From JBPESN01 sp051710625 (lineage in GTDB: Bacteria > Pseudomonadota > Gammaproteobacteria > Enterobacterales > Enterobacteriaceae), in contig NZ_JBPESN010000012.1 in NCBI RefSeq assembly GCF_051710625.1, positions 1-53,051 of the forward strand: a stretch of DNA of 53,051 nucleotides. Reading direction: 5' to 3'. The position numbers and the translations under genes were made by a program. This document shows positions 27,145 to 36,463 of the stretch, piece after piece (positions within the stretch are counted from its first letter, which is position 1; each line of letters opens with the position of its first letter). Below the pieces are notes generated by a model. The model was not told where the DNA came from, did not search any database, and worked only from the letters and a program-made list of their open reading frames with translations.

Positions 27145-28701
27145 TTATTCTTCCTTATCCATACCGTGCTGCGGCGCCAGCCGCTCAATCCACACCAGTT
27201 CGATACGGTACTCGACCATCTGCTGGATAGTAAACCGCCACTCGTCAAGGGTCAGCACGTCCCCTTCCACCGACATCTGATCGCACTGCGACAGGAGCAA
27301 CCCGGCTAAAGAAGCGACGTTGTCCCGTCCGCGCGCTAGCACCTGGGTGTCCAGCGCGTGCTGTAAGGCATGCAGATCGGTACTACCTTTTGCCAGCCAA
27401 CCGTCCTCGTGGACCTCGATTTCCGGCGTCTCATCCTCATCAGGAAACTCGCCGGCAATCGCTTCTAGGACATCCAGCGGCGTCACCAAACCCTGTACGA
27501 CGCCAAATTCGTTGGATACCATTACCATGCTGCCTTTCGCCCGGCGCAACTCCTCCAGCAGCTTAAGTACATCCAGGGTCTCCGGCACCACAATCGCCGG
27601 ATTAGCGGCCGCGTAAGCCTTGACCTGTTCGCCGTTATCGACCGCCGCCATCAAATCCTTGGCACGCACGATACCGATAAGCTGATCCAGCTCGCCGTTA
27701 CAGACCGGAAACATGTTGTGCGGTGTGTCCATTAAGGTTGCGCGCAACTCCGTAACAGGCCGCTGGCAGTCCAGCCAGGTAATTTCGTTGCGCGGGGTCA
27801 TGACGCTGCGCAACATCCGCGAGGCCAGCGACAGCACGCCGGTAATCATGTGCCGTTCCTCTTCGGCGAAGTGCGCCTGTTTGAACGCTTCGGCTGTATC
27901 GTCCTCGTCGGTTTCGCGCTGCGCCCTGCCGCCCATCAGCCGCATAATCGCCTCCGCCGTACGTTCGCGCATCGGCTTGGCGGATTGATTTTTGATGAAG
28001 TTGCGGCGCGCTATCTGGTTGAACATTTCGATAAGGATCGAGAAACCAATGGCGGCATACAGGTAGCCTTTCGGAATGTGAAAGCCAAACCCTTCGGCAA
28101 TCAGGCTAAGACCTATCATCAGCAGGAAGCTGAGACACAGTACTACCACGGTTTGATGACGGTTAACGAAACGGGTTAATGAACGGGACGCCAGCAGCAT
28201 AATCGCCATGGCGATAATTACCGCGGTCATCATGACGGGCAGATTGTTGACCATCCCCACCGCGGTGATTACCGCATCCAGGGAAAATACCGCGTCGAGG
28301 ATAACAATTTGCACCACCACCGCCCAAAAGCTAGCATACCCACGGCCGGCGCTGCTGTCGTGCTCCTTGTCTTCCAGACGTTCATGCAGCTCAGTGGTGG
28401 CTTTGAACAACAGGAAAATCCCGCCAAGCAGCAAAATCAGGTCACGGCCGGAGAAGGAGAATCCCCCCAAATCGAACAACGGCCGCGTCAGCGTGACGAT
28501 CCAGGATATTAACGACAGGAGGCCCAGACGCATGATAAGCGTCAGCGAAAGACCCACCACTCGCGCGCGGTCGCGCTTTTTGGGCGGCAGTTTGTCTGCC
28601 AGGATCGCAATAAAGACCACGTTATCTATGCCGAGAACGATCTCCAATACGATCAGGGTTAGCAGTCCCACCCAAATTGAGGGGTCCATTAAGAATTCCA
28701 T
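27145..28701 (-). CDS. yoaE: YoaE, TerC/CBS/CorC-domain inner-membrane protein
   Basis: The 518-aa product is full length (E. coli YoaE 518). An N-terminal TerC domain has seven membrane segments (LEIVLGIDNVVFIAILADKL, DAVFSLDAVITAVGM). A CBS pair (about 305-425) and a CorC/HlyC C-terminal domain follow. TerC proteins are linked to metal (Mn) homeostasis; the role of YoaE is not established. I used the second Met (28701), which matches the family. It is the neighbour of the man operon, as in E. coli. With mntP and ytfL dead, this is one of the few putative ion exporters left here. Confidence 0.94.
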   Translation of the reverse strand: MEFLMDPSIWVGLLTLIVLEIVLGIDNVVFIAILADKLPPKKRDRARVVGLSLTLIMRLGLLSLISWIVTLTRPLFDLGGFSFSGRDLILLLGGIFLLFKATTELHERLEDKEHDSSAGRGYASFWAVVVQIVILDAVFSLDAVITAVGMVNNLPVMMTAVIIAMAIMLLASRSLTRFVNRHQTVVVLCLSFLLMIGLSLIAEGFGFHIPKGYLYAAIGFSILIEMFNQIARRNFIKNQSAKPMRERTAEAIMRLMGGRAQRETDEDDTAEAFKQAHFAEEERHMITGVLSLASRMLRSVMTPRNEITWLDCQRPVTELRATLMDTPHNMFPVCNGELDQLIGIVRAKDLMAAVDNGEQVKAYAAANPAIVVPETLDVLKLLEELRRAKGSMVMVSNEFGVVQGLVTPLDVLEAIAGEFPDEDETPEIEVHEDGWLAKGSTDLHALQHALDTQVLARGRDNVASLAGLLLSQCDQMSVEGDVLTLDEWRFTIQQMVEYRIELVWIERLAPQHGMDKEE

Positions 28702-29282
28702 CACAGGCTCCGTAAGGTATTCAGGCTATAGTTATGACAGGGTTAAACCGCATCTTTGCCGGCAAACGCGCAGGGGCATGCCGCCAAGAGGCAAACGTTC
28801 TTGAGAGCGGGATCAAACATGACGAAAGAAGATCCAGCGCGAGGCGCCAGTGAGAGAAGACGAATGGCCGTGCAGGCGGACTAAAGTTGATGAAACGGCT
28901 TCGGTGGCAGTCCATCGGAGGGCTGTTTGCTCCTTTTATAATTTAAACGCTTTACTGTATCAAGGATTCCCCTTCCGGCACAAAACTTTTTCACCTGAGG
29001 CCGTTTGTTCATTTCCAGCTACACTCTTTTGTGCGCTTCTACCGATTTCGGTAGCCAAATAACTGAGAGCCGTCACAATTTTTTTTTTTACATACTAAAA
29101 TAAATCGTGATTTACTTATGATCGTCTGAACCAATAACTGAAGCAGATTAATCTGTAGGGCGGATATCGGTCAGGGCAGGCATCGTTCCTGACATTGCAG
29201 TTATACCACCAAAAAGTTAGGGGCCTCGACACACCCTTTGTGCGGGGCGCACAACCCATTTTGTCAATAGAGGAGGTATCCA
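28702..29282. other. Regulatory region between yoaE and manX
   Basis: This 581-bp divergent spacer has no recognisable gene. It contains a perfect small palindrome CTACCGA-TT-TCGGTAG (about 29039-29054), a T-rich run near 29080-29089 and the operator-like palindrome at 29101. It should carry the promoters of manXYZ and yoaE. Confidence 0.55.
29101..29114. promoter_or_regulatory. Palindrome upstream of manX, possible Mlc/NagC operator
   Basis: TAAATC-GT-GATTTA is a perfect 6+2+6 palindrome in AT-rich DNA about 170 bases before manX. In E. coli manXYZ is controlled by Mlc and NagC, whose sites are AT-rich palindromes with a central CG or GC. Assignment to either is inference from shape and position. 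Confidence 0.35.
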
Positions 29283-30218
29283 GTGAGTATTGCTATTGTT
29301 ATTGGCACTCACGGGTCAGCGGCCGAGCAATTATTGAAGACGGCTGAAATGATTTTAGGCGCACAAGATAATGTCGCTTGGATCGATTTCGTCCCAGGCG
29401 AAAACGCTGAAACATTGATTGAAAAATATACCGCCCGTCTGGCGGAACTTGATACCACAGCAGGCGTGTTATTTCTGGTCGATACCTGGGGAGGCAGCCC
29501 GTTTAATGCCGCCAGCCGGATTATCATCGATGAAGAAAATTATGAAGTCGTCACCGGCGTCAATATCCCCATGCTGGCCGAAACCTTCATGGCGCGCGAT
29601 GATAATCCCGCTTTCCAGGAGCTGGTAGGGATCGCGGTGGAAACCGGACGTATCGGCGTGAAGGCGCTGAAAACCCCGGAACCGGAACAGGCCGCCGCCG
29701 CAGCGGTGGCTAACGGTCAGGGCGGCCATATGACTATCGGTTTGGCTAGGATCGACGACCGCTTGATCCATGGCCAGGTGGCTACGCGCTGGACGAAAGA
29801 AACCAACGTTAAACGCATCATCGTGGTCAGCGACGAAGTGGCCGCGGACACGGTGCGTAAAACCCTGCTCACCCAGGTGGCACCGCCGGGCGTCACGGCC
29901 CATGTGGTTGACGTGGCAAAAGCAATCCGCGTTTACGACAATCCGAAATATGCCAACGATCACGTCATGTTGTTATTTACCAACCCCACCGATGTGTTGC
30001 GTCTAGTCGAAGGCGGTGTCGCCATTACTTCAGTCAATATCGGCGGCATGGCCTTCCGCCAGGGCAAAACCCAGGTCAACAATGCCGTATCGGTAGACGA
30101 AAAAGATATCGAGGCATTCAACAAACTCAACGATCGCGGGATTGAACTGGAAGTGCGTAAAGTGTCCAGCGATTCCCGGTTGAAGATGATGGATTTAATT
30201 AAAAAACTCGGCAGTTAA
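29283..30218 (+). CDS. manX: Mannose PTS enzyme IIAB
   Basis: ManX takes phosphate from HPr and passes it to the incoming sugar (mannose, glucose, glucosamine). The 311-aa product (E. coli 323) has the IIA domain with His10 in IGTHG. An Ala-rich hinge (about 136-150, EPEQAAAAAVANGQ) is shorter than in E. coli. The IIB domain has His163 in DDRLIHGQV. The start is a GTG with an AGGAGG site 8 bases upstream. It is the first gene of manXYZ, apparently intact. Confidence 0.96.
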   Translation: MSIAIVIGTHGSAAEQLLKTAEMILGAQDNVAWIDFVPGENAETLIEKYTARLAELDTTAGVLFLVDTWGGSPFNAASRIIIDEENYEVVTGVNIPMLAETFMARDDNPAFQELVGIAVETGRIGVKALKTPEPEQAAAAAVANGQGGHMTIGLARIDDRLIHGQVATRWTKETNVKRIIVVSDEVAADTVRKTLLTQVAPPGVTAHVVDVAKAIRVYDNPKYANDHVMLLFTNPTDVLRLVEGGVAITSVNIGGMAFRQGKTQVNNAVSVDEKDIEAFNKLNDRGIELEVRKVSSDSRLKMMDLIKKLGS

Positions 30219-30307
30219 GCCCTACGCCGCATTATCACCCTTAAGAGCGTAAGTTTGCCTGGAAACGGATTCATCGATCTATTACGCAAGGTAAGAGGAG
30301 AAGTATA

Positions 30308-31108
30308 ATGGAGATCACCACGCTTCAAATTGTACTGATATTTGTCGTCGCCTGTATCGCAGGCATGGGATCGATTCTCGACGAATTTCAGTTCCACCGC
30401 CCGCTGGTAGCCTGTACCTTAATTGGTCTGGTCCTGGGCGACATGAAAACCGGTATCATCATCGGCGGGACGTTGGAAATGATCGCGCTGGGCTGGATGA
30501 ATATCGGCGCCGCAGTGGCGCCCGATGCCGCGCTGGCGTCCATCATCTCCACCATTCTGGTCATAGCTGGTAAGCAAAGCGTCGGCGCCGGTATCGCGCT
30601 GGCGATTCCGCTGGCCGCCGCCGGACAGGTGTTGACCATCATCGTACGGACCATCACCGTCGCCTTCCAGCATGCCACCGACAGCGCCGCCGAACGCGGC
30701 AACCTGACGGCGCTGAGCTGGATCCATGTCTCGGCGCTGGTGCTGCAAGCCATGCGTATCGCCATTCCGGCGGTCATCGTGGGCGTGTCGGTCGGTACCG
30801 ACGCGGTGCACAACATGCTCAGCTCGATTCCGGAAGTCGTCACCAACGGTCTGAATATCGCCGGCGGCATGATTGTGGTCGTCGGTTATGCGATGGTCAT
30901 CAACATGATGCGCGCAGGCTATTTGATGCCGTTCTTTTACCTCGGTTTCGTCACCGCGGCTTTCACCAGCTTCAACCTGGTGGCGCTGGGGGTCATCGGC
31001 GTGGTCATGGCCATACTCTACATCCAGCATAGCCCGCGTTATAACCGGGTCGCAGGACAGGCCGCACCGGCGCGGGGTGCTAACGATCTTGATAATGAAC
31101 TGGATTAA
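30308..31108 (+). CDS. manY: Mannose PTS enzyme IIC
   Basis: ManY is the membrane channel subunit. The 266-aa frame (E. coli 266) starts MEITTLQIVLIFVVACIAG. It has the family signature GTLEMIALGWMNIGAAVAPDAA and several hydrophobic segments. An AAGAGGAG ribosome site precedes the ATG. manZ follows after 12 bases. Confidence 0.96.
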   Translation: MEITTLQIVLIFVVACIAGMGSILDEFQFHRPLVACTLIGLVLGDMKTGIIIGGTLEMIALGWMNIGAAVAPDAALASIISTILVIAGKQSVGAGIALAIPLAAAGQVLTIIVRTITVAFQHATDSAAERGNLTALSWIHVSALVLQAMRIAIPAVIVGVSVGTDAVHNMLSSIPEVVTNGLNIAGGMIVVVGYAMVINMMRAGYLMPFFYLGFVTAAFTSFNLVALGVIGVVMAILYIQHSPRYNRVAGQAAPARGANDLDNELD

Positions 31109-31120
31109 TAGGTGAGAGAC

Positions 31121-31969
31121 ATGGTCGATACTACAGTTACAGGTCAAAAGAAACTCACGCCCGGCGATGTACGCGGCGTATTTATCCGCTCCAACCTTTT
31201 CCAGGGATCCTGGAACTTTGAACGTATGCAAGCGCTCGGTTTTTGCTTCTCTATGGTGCCGGTGATTCGTCGCCTGTACCCGGAAAATAACGACGACCGC
31301 AAGCAGGCGATCAAACGCCATCTGGAGTTCTTTAACACGCACCCCTATGTGGCCGCGCCGGTATTGGGCGTCACAATGGCCATGGAAGAACAGCGCGCCA
31401 ACGGCGCACCGATTGATGACGCCGCCATCAACGGCATCAAAGTCGGGTTGATGGGGCCGCTGGCCGGGGTCGGCGACCCGATATTCTGGGGTACGGTACG
31501 GCCGGTCTTCGCCGCCCTCGGCGCCGGTATTGCCATGAGCGGTAGTTTACTCGGTCCACTGCTGTTTTTCGTTCTGTTCAACCTGGTGCGTCTGGCCACC
31601 CGCTATTACGGCGTGGCGTATGGCTACCGTAAAGGCGTCAATATCGTCAACGATATGGGCGGCGGCTTCCTGCAAAAATTGACGGAAGGGGCGTCCATCC
31701 TCGGGTTGTTTGTTATGGGGGCGTTGGTCAATAAATGGACACACGTTAATATTCCCTTTGTGGTGTCCCGTATCACCAACACCGAGGGACAAACCACCGT
31801 CACCACCGTCCAGACGATTCTGGATCAACTGATGCCGGGTCTGGTACCGCTGCTGCTAACCTTCGGCTGTATGTGGCTGCTGCGCCGCAAGGTGAACGCG
31901 TTGTGGATTATCATGGGCTTCTTCGTTATCGGTATTGTCGGCTACTGGGCCTGTTTACTGGGCCTGTAA
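31121..31969 (+). CDS. manZ: Mannose PTS enzyme IID
   Basis: ManZ is the second membrane subunit of the mannose permease; with ManY it also serves as entry route for phage lambda DNA and some bacteriocins. The 282-aa product has SNLFQGSWNFERMQALGF, GLMGPLAGVGDPIFWGT and a C-terminal segment ending YWACLLGL. I used the ATG at 31121 (MVDTT), the family start; a GTG at 31112 lies in frame. A terminator follows at 31984. Confidence 0.96.
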   Translation: MVDTTVTGQKKLTPGDVRGVFIRSNLFQGSWNFERMQALGFCFSMVPVIRRLYPENNDDRKQAIKRHLEFFNTHPYVAAPVLGVTMAMEEQRANGAPIDDAAINGIKVGLMGPLAGVGDPIFWGTVRPVFAALGAGIAMSGSLLGPLLFFVLFNLVRLATRYYGVAYGYRKGVNIVNDMGGGFLQKLTEGASILGLFVMGALVNKWTHVNIPFVVSRITNTEGQTTVTTVQTILDQLMPGLVPLLLTFGCMWLLRRKVNALWIIMGFFVIGIVGYWACLLGL

Positions 31970-31983
31970 GCGTATTGTTACCA

Positions 31984-32013
31984 AACCGGGGGATGCTGCC
32001 CCGGTTTTTTTTT
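31984..32013 (+). terminator. Rho-independent terminator after manXYZ
   Basis: AACCGGGG and CCCCGGTT pair around a short loop and are followed by nine T. It separates the mannose operon from yobD, whose ribosome site GGGGGAAG follows directly. Confidence 0.88.
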
Positions 32014-32030
32014 GCTTTTTTGGGGGAAGC

Positions 32031-32489
32031 ATGACCGTTACCGATATCGGTCTGATAATAATGATTGTTATCGCATTGCTGTTTGCCGTCTTTGATGAGT
32101 TCATTGTGGATTACGCGCTGCGCGGTAAGACGCGGCTACGGGTACCGTTGCGCCGCCAGGGACGCCTGGACGGGCTGATTTTTATCGTCTTGCTGCTTAT
32201 CCTGCTGTACAAGAATATCACCACCGGCGGCACGGTACTTACCTCCACCCTGATTTTATTTCTGGGTTTGATAATGGTCTATCTGGCCTATATTCGCCGC
32301 CCTCGAATGCTGTTCAAAACCGAAGGTTTTTTTTACGGCAATGTCTTTATTCGTTATTCCCGCATCAAAAACATAAATTTATCTGAAGATGGTTATCTGG
32401 TCATTGGTTTGGAAAAAAGACGTTTTCTGATCCAGGTCAATAAATTAGATGACTTACAAAGAATTTATCACTTACTCATTAAAATATAG
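32031..32489 (+). CDS. yobD: YobD, UPF0266 inner-membrane protein
   Basis: The 152-aa product equals E. coli YobD in length. It has three hydrophobic segments (IGLIIMIVIALLFAVFDE, FIVLLLILLYKN, LILFLGLIMVYLAYI) followed by a soluble tail with LFKTEGFFYGNVFIRYSRIKN interrupted by no stop. The function is unknown. A GGGGGAAG ribosome site precedes the ATG. Its place after manZ is that of E. coli. Confidence 0.93.
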   Translation: MTVTDIGLIIMIVIALLFAVFDEFIVDYALRGKTRLRVPLRRQGRLDGLIFIVLLLILLYKNITTGGTVLTSTLILFLGLIMVYLAYIRRPRMLFKTEGFFYGNVFIRYSRIKNINLSEDGYLVIGLEKRRFLIQVNKLDDLQRIYHLLIKI

Positions 32490-32536
32490 TATGTTATAAT
32501 TATTTATAGACTTGACTAAATAAATTAGTCACCACC

Positions 32537-33077
32537 ATGAAAAATACTTTATTCATTAATTACGCCGTGCTGCACAAGCCCGCGCTACGTGAAACGCTGC
32601 GCACCGGACTAATTTTCGGCGTAATAGAAGCAATCACCCCGATTATCGGCTGGGGGCTTGGTCTGTTGTCCAGCCAATATATTATGCGTTGGGATCACTG
32701 GGTGGCGTTTACCCTGCTGGCGTTTCTGGGCGGCCGGATGGTGCTGGCGGGCTGGAAACAGCAGCCGGGCAGAGACGTCGCTGGTCGGCAAGCATAGTCT
32801 GGGCGTGCTGATCGCTACTGCCATCGCCACCAGCCTTGATGCACTGGCCATCGGTGTGGGTCTGGCAATGCTGCAGGTCAATATCCTCCACACCGCGCTG
32901 CTTATCGCTCTCGCCACCTTGATTATGTCGACCATCGGCATGCTGCTGGGACGTTTTGTCGGCCCTTGTCTGGGCAGTAAAGCGGAAATCATCGGCGGCC
33001 TGATTCTCATTGGCATCGTCTGCAACATACTTTACAGCCATATCGGCGAGGCTATGCTCGCCCATCTGCCCGGTTAA
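32537..33077 (+). pseudogene. mntP: Manganese efflux pump MntP, broken
   Basis: MntP (YebN, about 188 aa) exports Mn(II). The first frame has LHKPALRETLRTGLIFGVIEAITPIIGWGLGLL. It lacks the first membrane helix of the family, with its conserved MSMDAFAASIGKG; about 22 residues are deleted in frame. A frameshift near 32770-32800 leads to the second half (VLIATAIATSLDALAIGVGLA, LIMSTIGMLLGRF). Only 47 bases separate it from yobD, with no room for the Mn-sensing riboswitch that precedes mntP in E. coli. Confidence 0.93.
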
Positions 33078-33107
33078 ATCCGCCCTGCTCCCCGTATCGC
33101 CCAAACG

Positions 33108-33927
33108 TCAGGCAGGCCGCCACAGGCGCACGATAAAATCCGTTTCACAGTCGAACCGGGGCAAGGCCGCCAGCCGTTCCAGCACCAATGGGGTGGCGCG
33201 CCAGGCGAAGGGCGCCACGCCCTCTCCTCGCCGGTCAACCGCAGCGGGTAGCAGATCGACAATTCCTGCAACAGGGTAAAGCCCGCAACGTTTTCTTCAT
33301 TGGGTTCGTGCAGTTGCACCTCGCGGTAAATAAGCGCTTTAAGCTGACAAAGATGACGCGGGCCGGGGGTCACCGTCAGGCAGCACGTCCCCCGGACGTA
33401 GCGTGCGCCTCAGCTTGGCGGGATTGCTCGGCGCATAGATGCGCATGATACCGTCCAGCGATGTGTCGACGAACGGCAGCTGCTGGCTTGAGGCGACGCA
33501 GAAGCGGACCTGTTTATAGCGCTTAGCGGCGCTGCGAACAGCATTCTTGGCGATATCCATCCCATAAACCTCCGCTTGCGGCTAGTGGTGTTTGAGCTGG
33601 TCCGCCAGCGCGGCGGTGTGTGTAATATCCCTCGCCACAGCCGATATCCAGCCAGCGACGGCGGGGTTCGGGCGTAAGCGCCGCGACGGCTGCAATGACC
33701 CTGTCCCGTAGCGGCTGATAATGGTCTGCATCCAGAAACGCGCGCCGCGCCGCCATCATTAAAGGCGCATCCCCCGAATCCTTACTGTGTTTGAACTGCA
33801 CCGGCAGCAGATTGATATACCTCTCTTTGGCGAGGTCAAAGCTATGCTGCCCGATGCAACGATAGCACGCGTCGTGCAGCGAGAGCGGCTGGTGGCAAAG
33901 CGGACATTGGAAACAAGACATGGCCAT
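33108..33927 (-). pseudogene. rlmA: 23S rRNA (guanine-745-N1) methyltransferase, broken
   Basis: RlmA methylates G745 of 23S rRNA. Three frames are needed. 33927-33620 has the zinc-binding CPLCHQPLS, LLPVQFKHS and the SAM motif DIGCGEGYYTH. 33560-33400 has AAKRYKQVRFCVASSQQLPF. 33380-33108 has TPGPRHLCQLKALIYREVQLH and, after another shift, PFAWRATPLV and ETDFIVRLWRPA. At least three frameshifts are present. It is convergent with the dead mntP, as in E. coli. Confidence 0.94.
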
Positions 33928-34033
33928 TCCGATCGGAAAACTTCGTAGGGCGCAGTGTAACGTAAAATAACCCCTCTGGCAGCAGAAAAACGCGCTACAC
34001 TGGGCGCATCATTCACTAGGCACGCATTTCGAC

Positions 34034-34620
34034 GATGACCGCTTATTCTTCCCTGCTGACTTCCATCCCCAGGGTGGCGCACGGTTTTGGCGCCAAGGCG
34101 TCGCTCATGCCTGAAAGGCATCAGCCTGCCAAACAACTCTGCCGGACAAGAAGCAGGTTCATGGTACCGCCATCGGCTGGGTGCCCCGGCCGGGGCGAGG
34201 CGCTTGGCAAGCTTGACGGCGTCATTACCGCTGAATGACTGCCTGTGCTGTTTTGTTGCCGCGACGGCCGACGTATTGGCGCAGTGCCCGCGGGCTGGCG
34301 GGGATCCTCGGTTTGCCGCTACGCTTGATGCGGCGGGTGATACACCATCACAGTGGGTTGCGGTGACTAACCCCGCGGGCGGACCGCGCTGTTATGAAGT
34401 CAGCTAGGCGTTGTTAGATGAGTTCAAGCAACGTTTGCCGCTACCCGCCGCGGTTATCGCGCCGCGTCCGCGCCATCTGGATTTGGCGGCCATTGCCCGG
34501 CCGCAGTTATTAACGCATTGGTTTCAATGCGGTCGACACGATCGGTCATTGCAGTCTTTGTTGCCCGGCGCTGGCGCCGGGAGGTGGCATGCGCTATGCC
34601 AGTTTTCGCCGCAATAGCAA
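34034..34620 (+). pseudogene. Laccase-domain (PgeF/YfiH family) protein, broken
   Basis: The family contains purine-nucleoside- or peptidoglycan-active enzymes with a Cys/His metal site. The pieces are in order but in shifting frames: SSLLTSIPRVAHGFGAK, DKKQVHGTAIGWVP, LDGVITAE, LPVLFCCRDGRRIGAVPAGWRG (family HAGWRG), PAGGPRCYEVS and PRPRHLDLAAIARPQLL. At least four frame changes and several stops are present. E. coli carries its only copy elsewhere, so this is either a second paralogue or a relocated gene. The identification rests on motif order. Confidence 0.72.
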
Positions 34621-34815
34621 GCAGCGGGAGCAGGACCCTGCCCATCCCCCCATCAGGGGCCGCAATCAGCACAGCGGGCTTATCATCCTGCCGGACGACG
34701 CTGTGGCTTAAGCCGGTGCGGGTGTGACGGGATACCCGATTGCGGAATAATAAAACACGTGCCAGCCAGCAGCGACAATACCGGGACAAACCCGATACGG
34801 GTGCTGGCCCAAAGT

Positions 34816-34854
34816 TAAATCCCCCTGCTGACACAAAGCCAGCAGGGGGATTTA
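34816..34854 (-). terminator. Terminator-like hairpin after cspC
   Basis: TAAATCCCCCTGCTG (34816-34830) and its perfect 15-bp inverted copy (34840-34854) form a strong hairpin 48 bases past the cspC stop. The T-rich edges are short (TTTA), so it may act in RNA stability as well as in termination. Confidence 0.75.
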
Positions 34855-34902
34855 GATGTTATCCGTCAGTCAAATGACCGACTGTTGCCGCAGCAACCTG
34901 GA

Positions 34903-35112
34903 TTACAGGGCAGTTACGTTAACTGCTGAAGGGCCTTTCTGGCCATCCTGGATTTCGAATTCAACATTCTGGCCTTCAGCCAGGGTTTTGAACCCGTTAC
35001 CCTGAATAGCGGAGAAGTGAACAAACACGTCTTTGCTGCCATCAGCTGGAGTGATGAAACCAAAACCTTTAGACTCATTGAACCACTTCACTTGACCTTT
35101 AATCTTTGCCAT
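34903..35112 (-). CDS. cspC: Cold-shock-like protein CspC
   Basis: CspC is a constitutive RNA-binding cold-shock-domain protein. The 69-aa product has RNP1 KGFGFITP and RNP2 VFVHFSAI and is almost identical to E. coli CspC (end SAVNVTAL). It follows yobF after 23 bases, the yobF-cspC operon of E. coli. A hairpin follows at 34816. Confidence 0.96.
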   Translation of the reverse strand: MAKIKGQVKWFNESKGFGFITPADGSKDVFVHFSAIQGNGFKTLAEGQNVEFEIQDGQKGPSAVNVTAL

Positions 35113-35135
35113 CTTGCATATTTCCTTTGGAGTGT

Positions 35136-35270
35136 TTAAATCGCCTTTTGGCGATACAGAGACAAACTGGAGTCGTTACTGCTTGAGGCACTAAGATAAG
35201 GATCGGCAGAGAAGCGGTATACAACGAAATCGTCTACACGCAAAACTTCTTTACTGAAAATGCCACTCAT
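35136..35270 (-). CDS. yobF: YobF small protein (DUF2527)
   Basis: This is a 44-aa protein starting [22 protein letters not shown]; E. coli YobF starts [22 protein letters not shown]. It is a stress-related small protein of unknown function made from the yobF-cspC transcript. The C-terminal third differs ([15 protein letters not shown]). The start overlaps the stop of an upstream frame (35251-35472), a layout that would couple their translation. Confidence 0.85.
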   Translation of the reverse strand: [44 protein letters not shown]

Positions 35271-35472
35271 ATACAGAACTGTACCTCGTTTTACCCAATT
35301 GCGTTATCACATACTCTGTAAATAATGGCAAGCCATTTTTATCAGGGCCGGATATGTCGCACACAATCAAGACACTAGACTGCCCATCTGGCATCAATGA
35401 GGTGCGGGAGGTCCTCATTTTATACTCTGGGTTATAGCGCTGCGGTTTGCCGTTAGCGGATAAGGATAACAT
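35251..35472 (-). CDS. Hypothetical protein overlapping yobF
   Basis: An open frame of 73 codons runs MLSLSANGKPQRYNPEYKM to SVYEWHFQ. The last 20 bases overlap the yobF start (ATGA-like, TAA inside the yobF codons 5-7). The hydrophobic GFALMLSLSA just at and before the Met could be the end of a signal peptide, with an in-frame ATT further upstream. I do not recognise the family. It may be a real small gene of the operon or a truncated remnant. Confidence 0.4.
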   Translation of the reverse strand: MLSLSANGKPQRYNPEYKMRTSRTSLMPDGQSSVLIVCDISGPDKNGLPLFTEYVITQLGKTRYSSVYEWHFQ

Positions 35473-36463
35473 TAGCGCAAACCCCTGCCGACGTCCAATG
35501 CATTATTCAAAAATAACTATTCATTCATCAATGTAAGAAATCAAGAGGCCCAGTTCACAATTTTTGCTCCTGCGCTTATAACCTCTTTTTCTTACATAGT
35601 AAAAGATTGTGTATGACCTTTATAATCGTGGCATTTACACTTGCCGGTCCCCTCGCCTTTCAGACAGGATAACACCCGCTTATGAACACCGCCTGTCTCC
35701 CCAGTCCGGGAGCTGAACTTGCGCTATAAAAGATCACCAATCTTGTGCAATCTTTGTGTGTACATAATATGCTAATTAATAAATTTAAAAATAACCTAAA
35801 GACCGTTAATGCGCACAAGCGAACAAAAAAGACACATAATGTTTATTTACTACCAGCTGAATTCACGCTGGTTTAACAATAACGCGCTATATACGATAAA
35901 TATTAAAGCAGTATGGCAATTGGAAAAGGAAATTAACTGCACAGCCGGTTGCAGGTATTCATCGCACCACTGCGTTTAATCGCCCTTTCCCTGATACACG
36001 GTTCCATCGTCAATATCCCGTGTGCCTGCGAAAGCATGTATCATCGAAGTTGACGCGACCGTTTAACAATAGCCCATGGGCGGCCGACTTAGTCGTCTCC
36101 GTCCATAACGCCGCCATCCCTTCACCGCGACAGATTCCCTCGCCTCTCTGATGCCAATCCCATCAGCATCGCGTATACCGCTCAGACCACCACCTCCCGC
36201 AGGCCCAGGAAGGCACCGATTTTCCCTGCCCAGGTCCACCGGGCTCACAAGGGCCGCCGCACAACGGTGCCACAAACTCGGCGTTTACCGGTTTAGATAC
36301 CGCAGACCTTGCGGGTCAGACACCAACGCGCCTCAAGCCATCCGATTTGTCTTCCGCCAGCCCTTTGCCCCCCAGCCACAGACCCCGAGCCAAGAGGACA
36401 AAAACAGGTCAAAAGCGCATTTTGCCGCCCATTTCTAACGTGGTAAAATAGGCATTGTCTAAA
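35473..36463. other. 1-kb spacer between yobF locus and MBL remnant
   Basis: 35500-35940 is AT-rich and should contain the yobF-cspC promoter region. A 46-codon frame at 35839-35979 (MFIYYQLNSRWFNNN...) has no known relative and no clear ribosome site. 36060-36440 is GC-rich with open frames on both strands that look like chance. I see no gene in it. Confidence 0.5.

Noticed and set aside
29039..29089. Palindrome plus T-run upstream of manX as a terminator or attenuator
   Set aside because: The palindrome CTACCGATTTCGGTAG is about 25 bases away from the T-run, so it does not form a standard terminator. No leader peptide is evident.
30419..31342. 307-codon open frame opposite manY-manZ
   Set aside because: It spans two real genes on the other strand and has no protein character (His/Asp-rich antisense of membrane helices).
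35839..35979. 46-codon AT-rich frame
   Set aside because: No ribosome site and no recognised relative; short frames are expected in AT-rich spacers.
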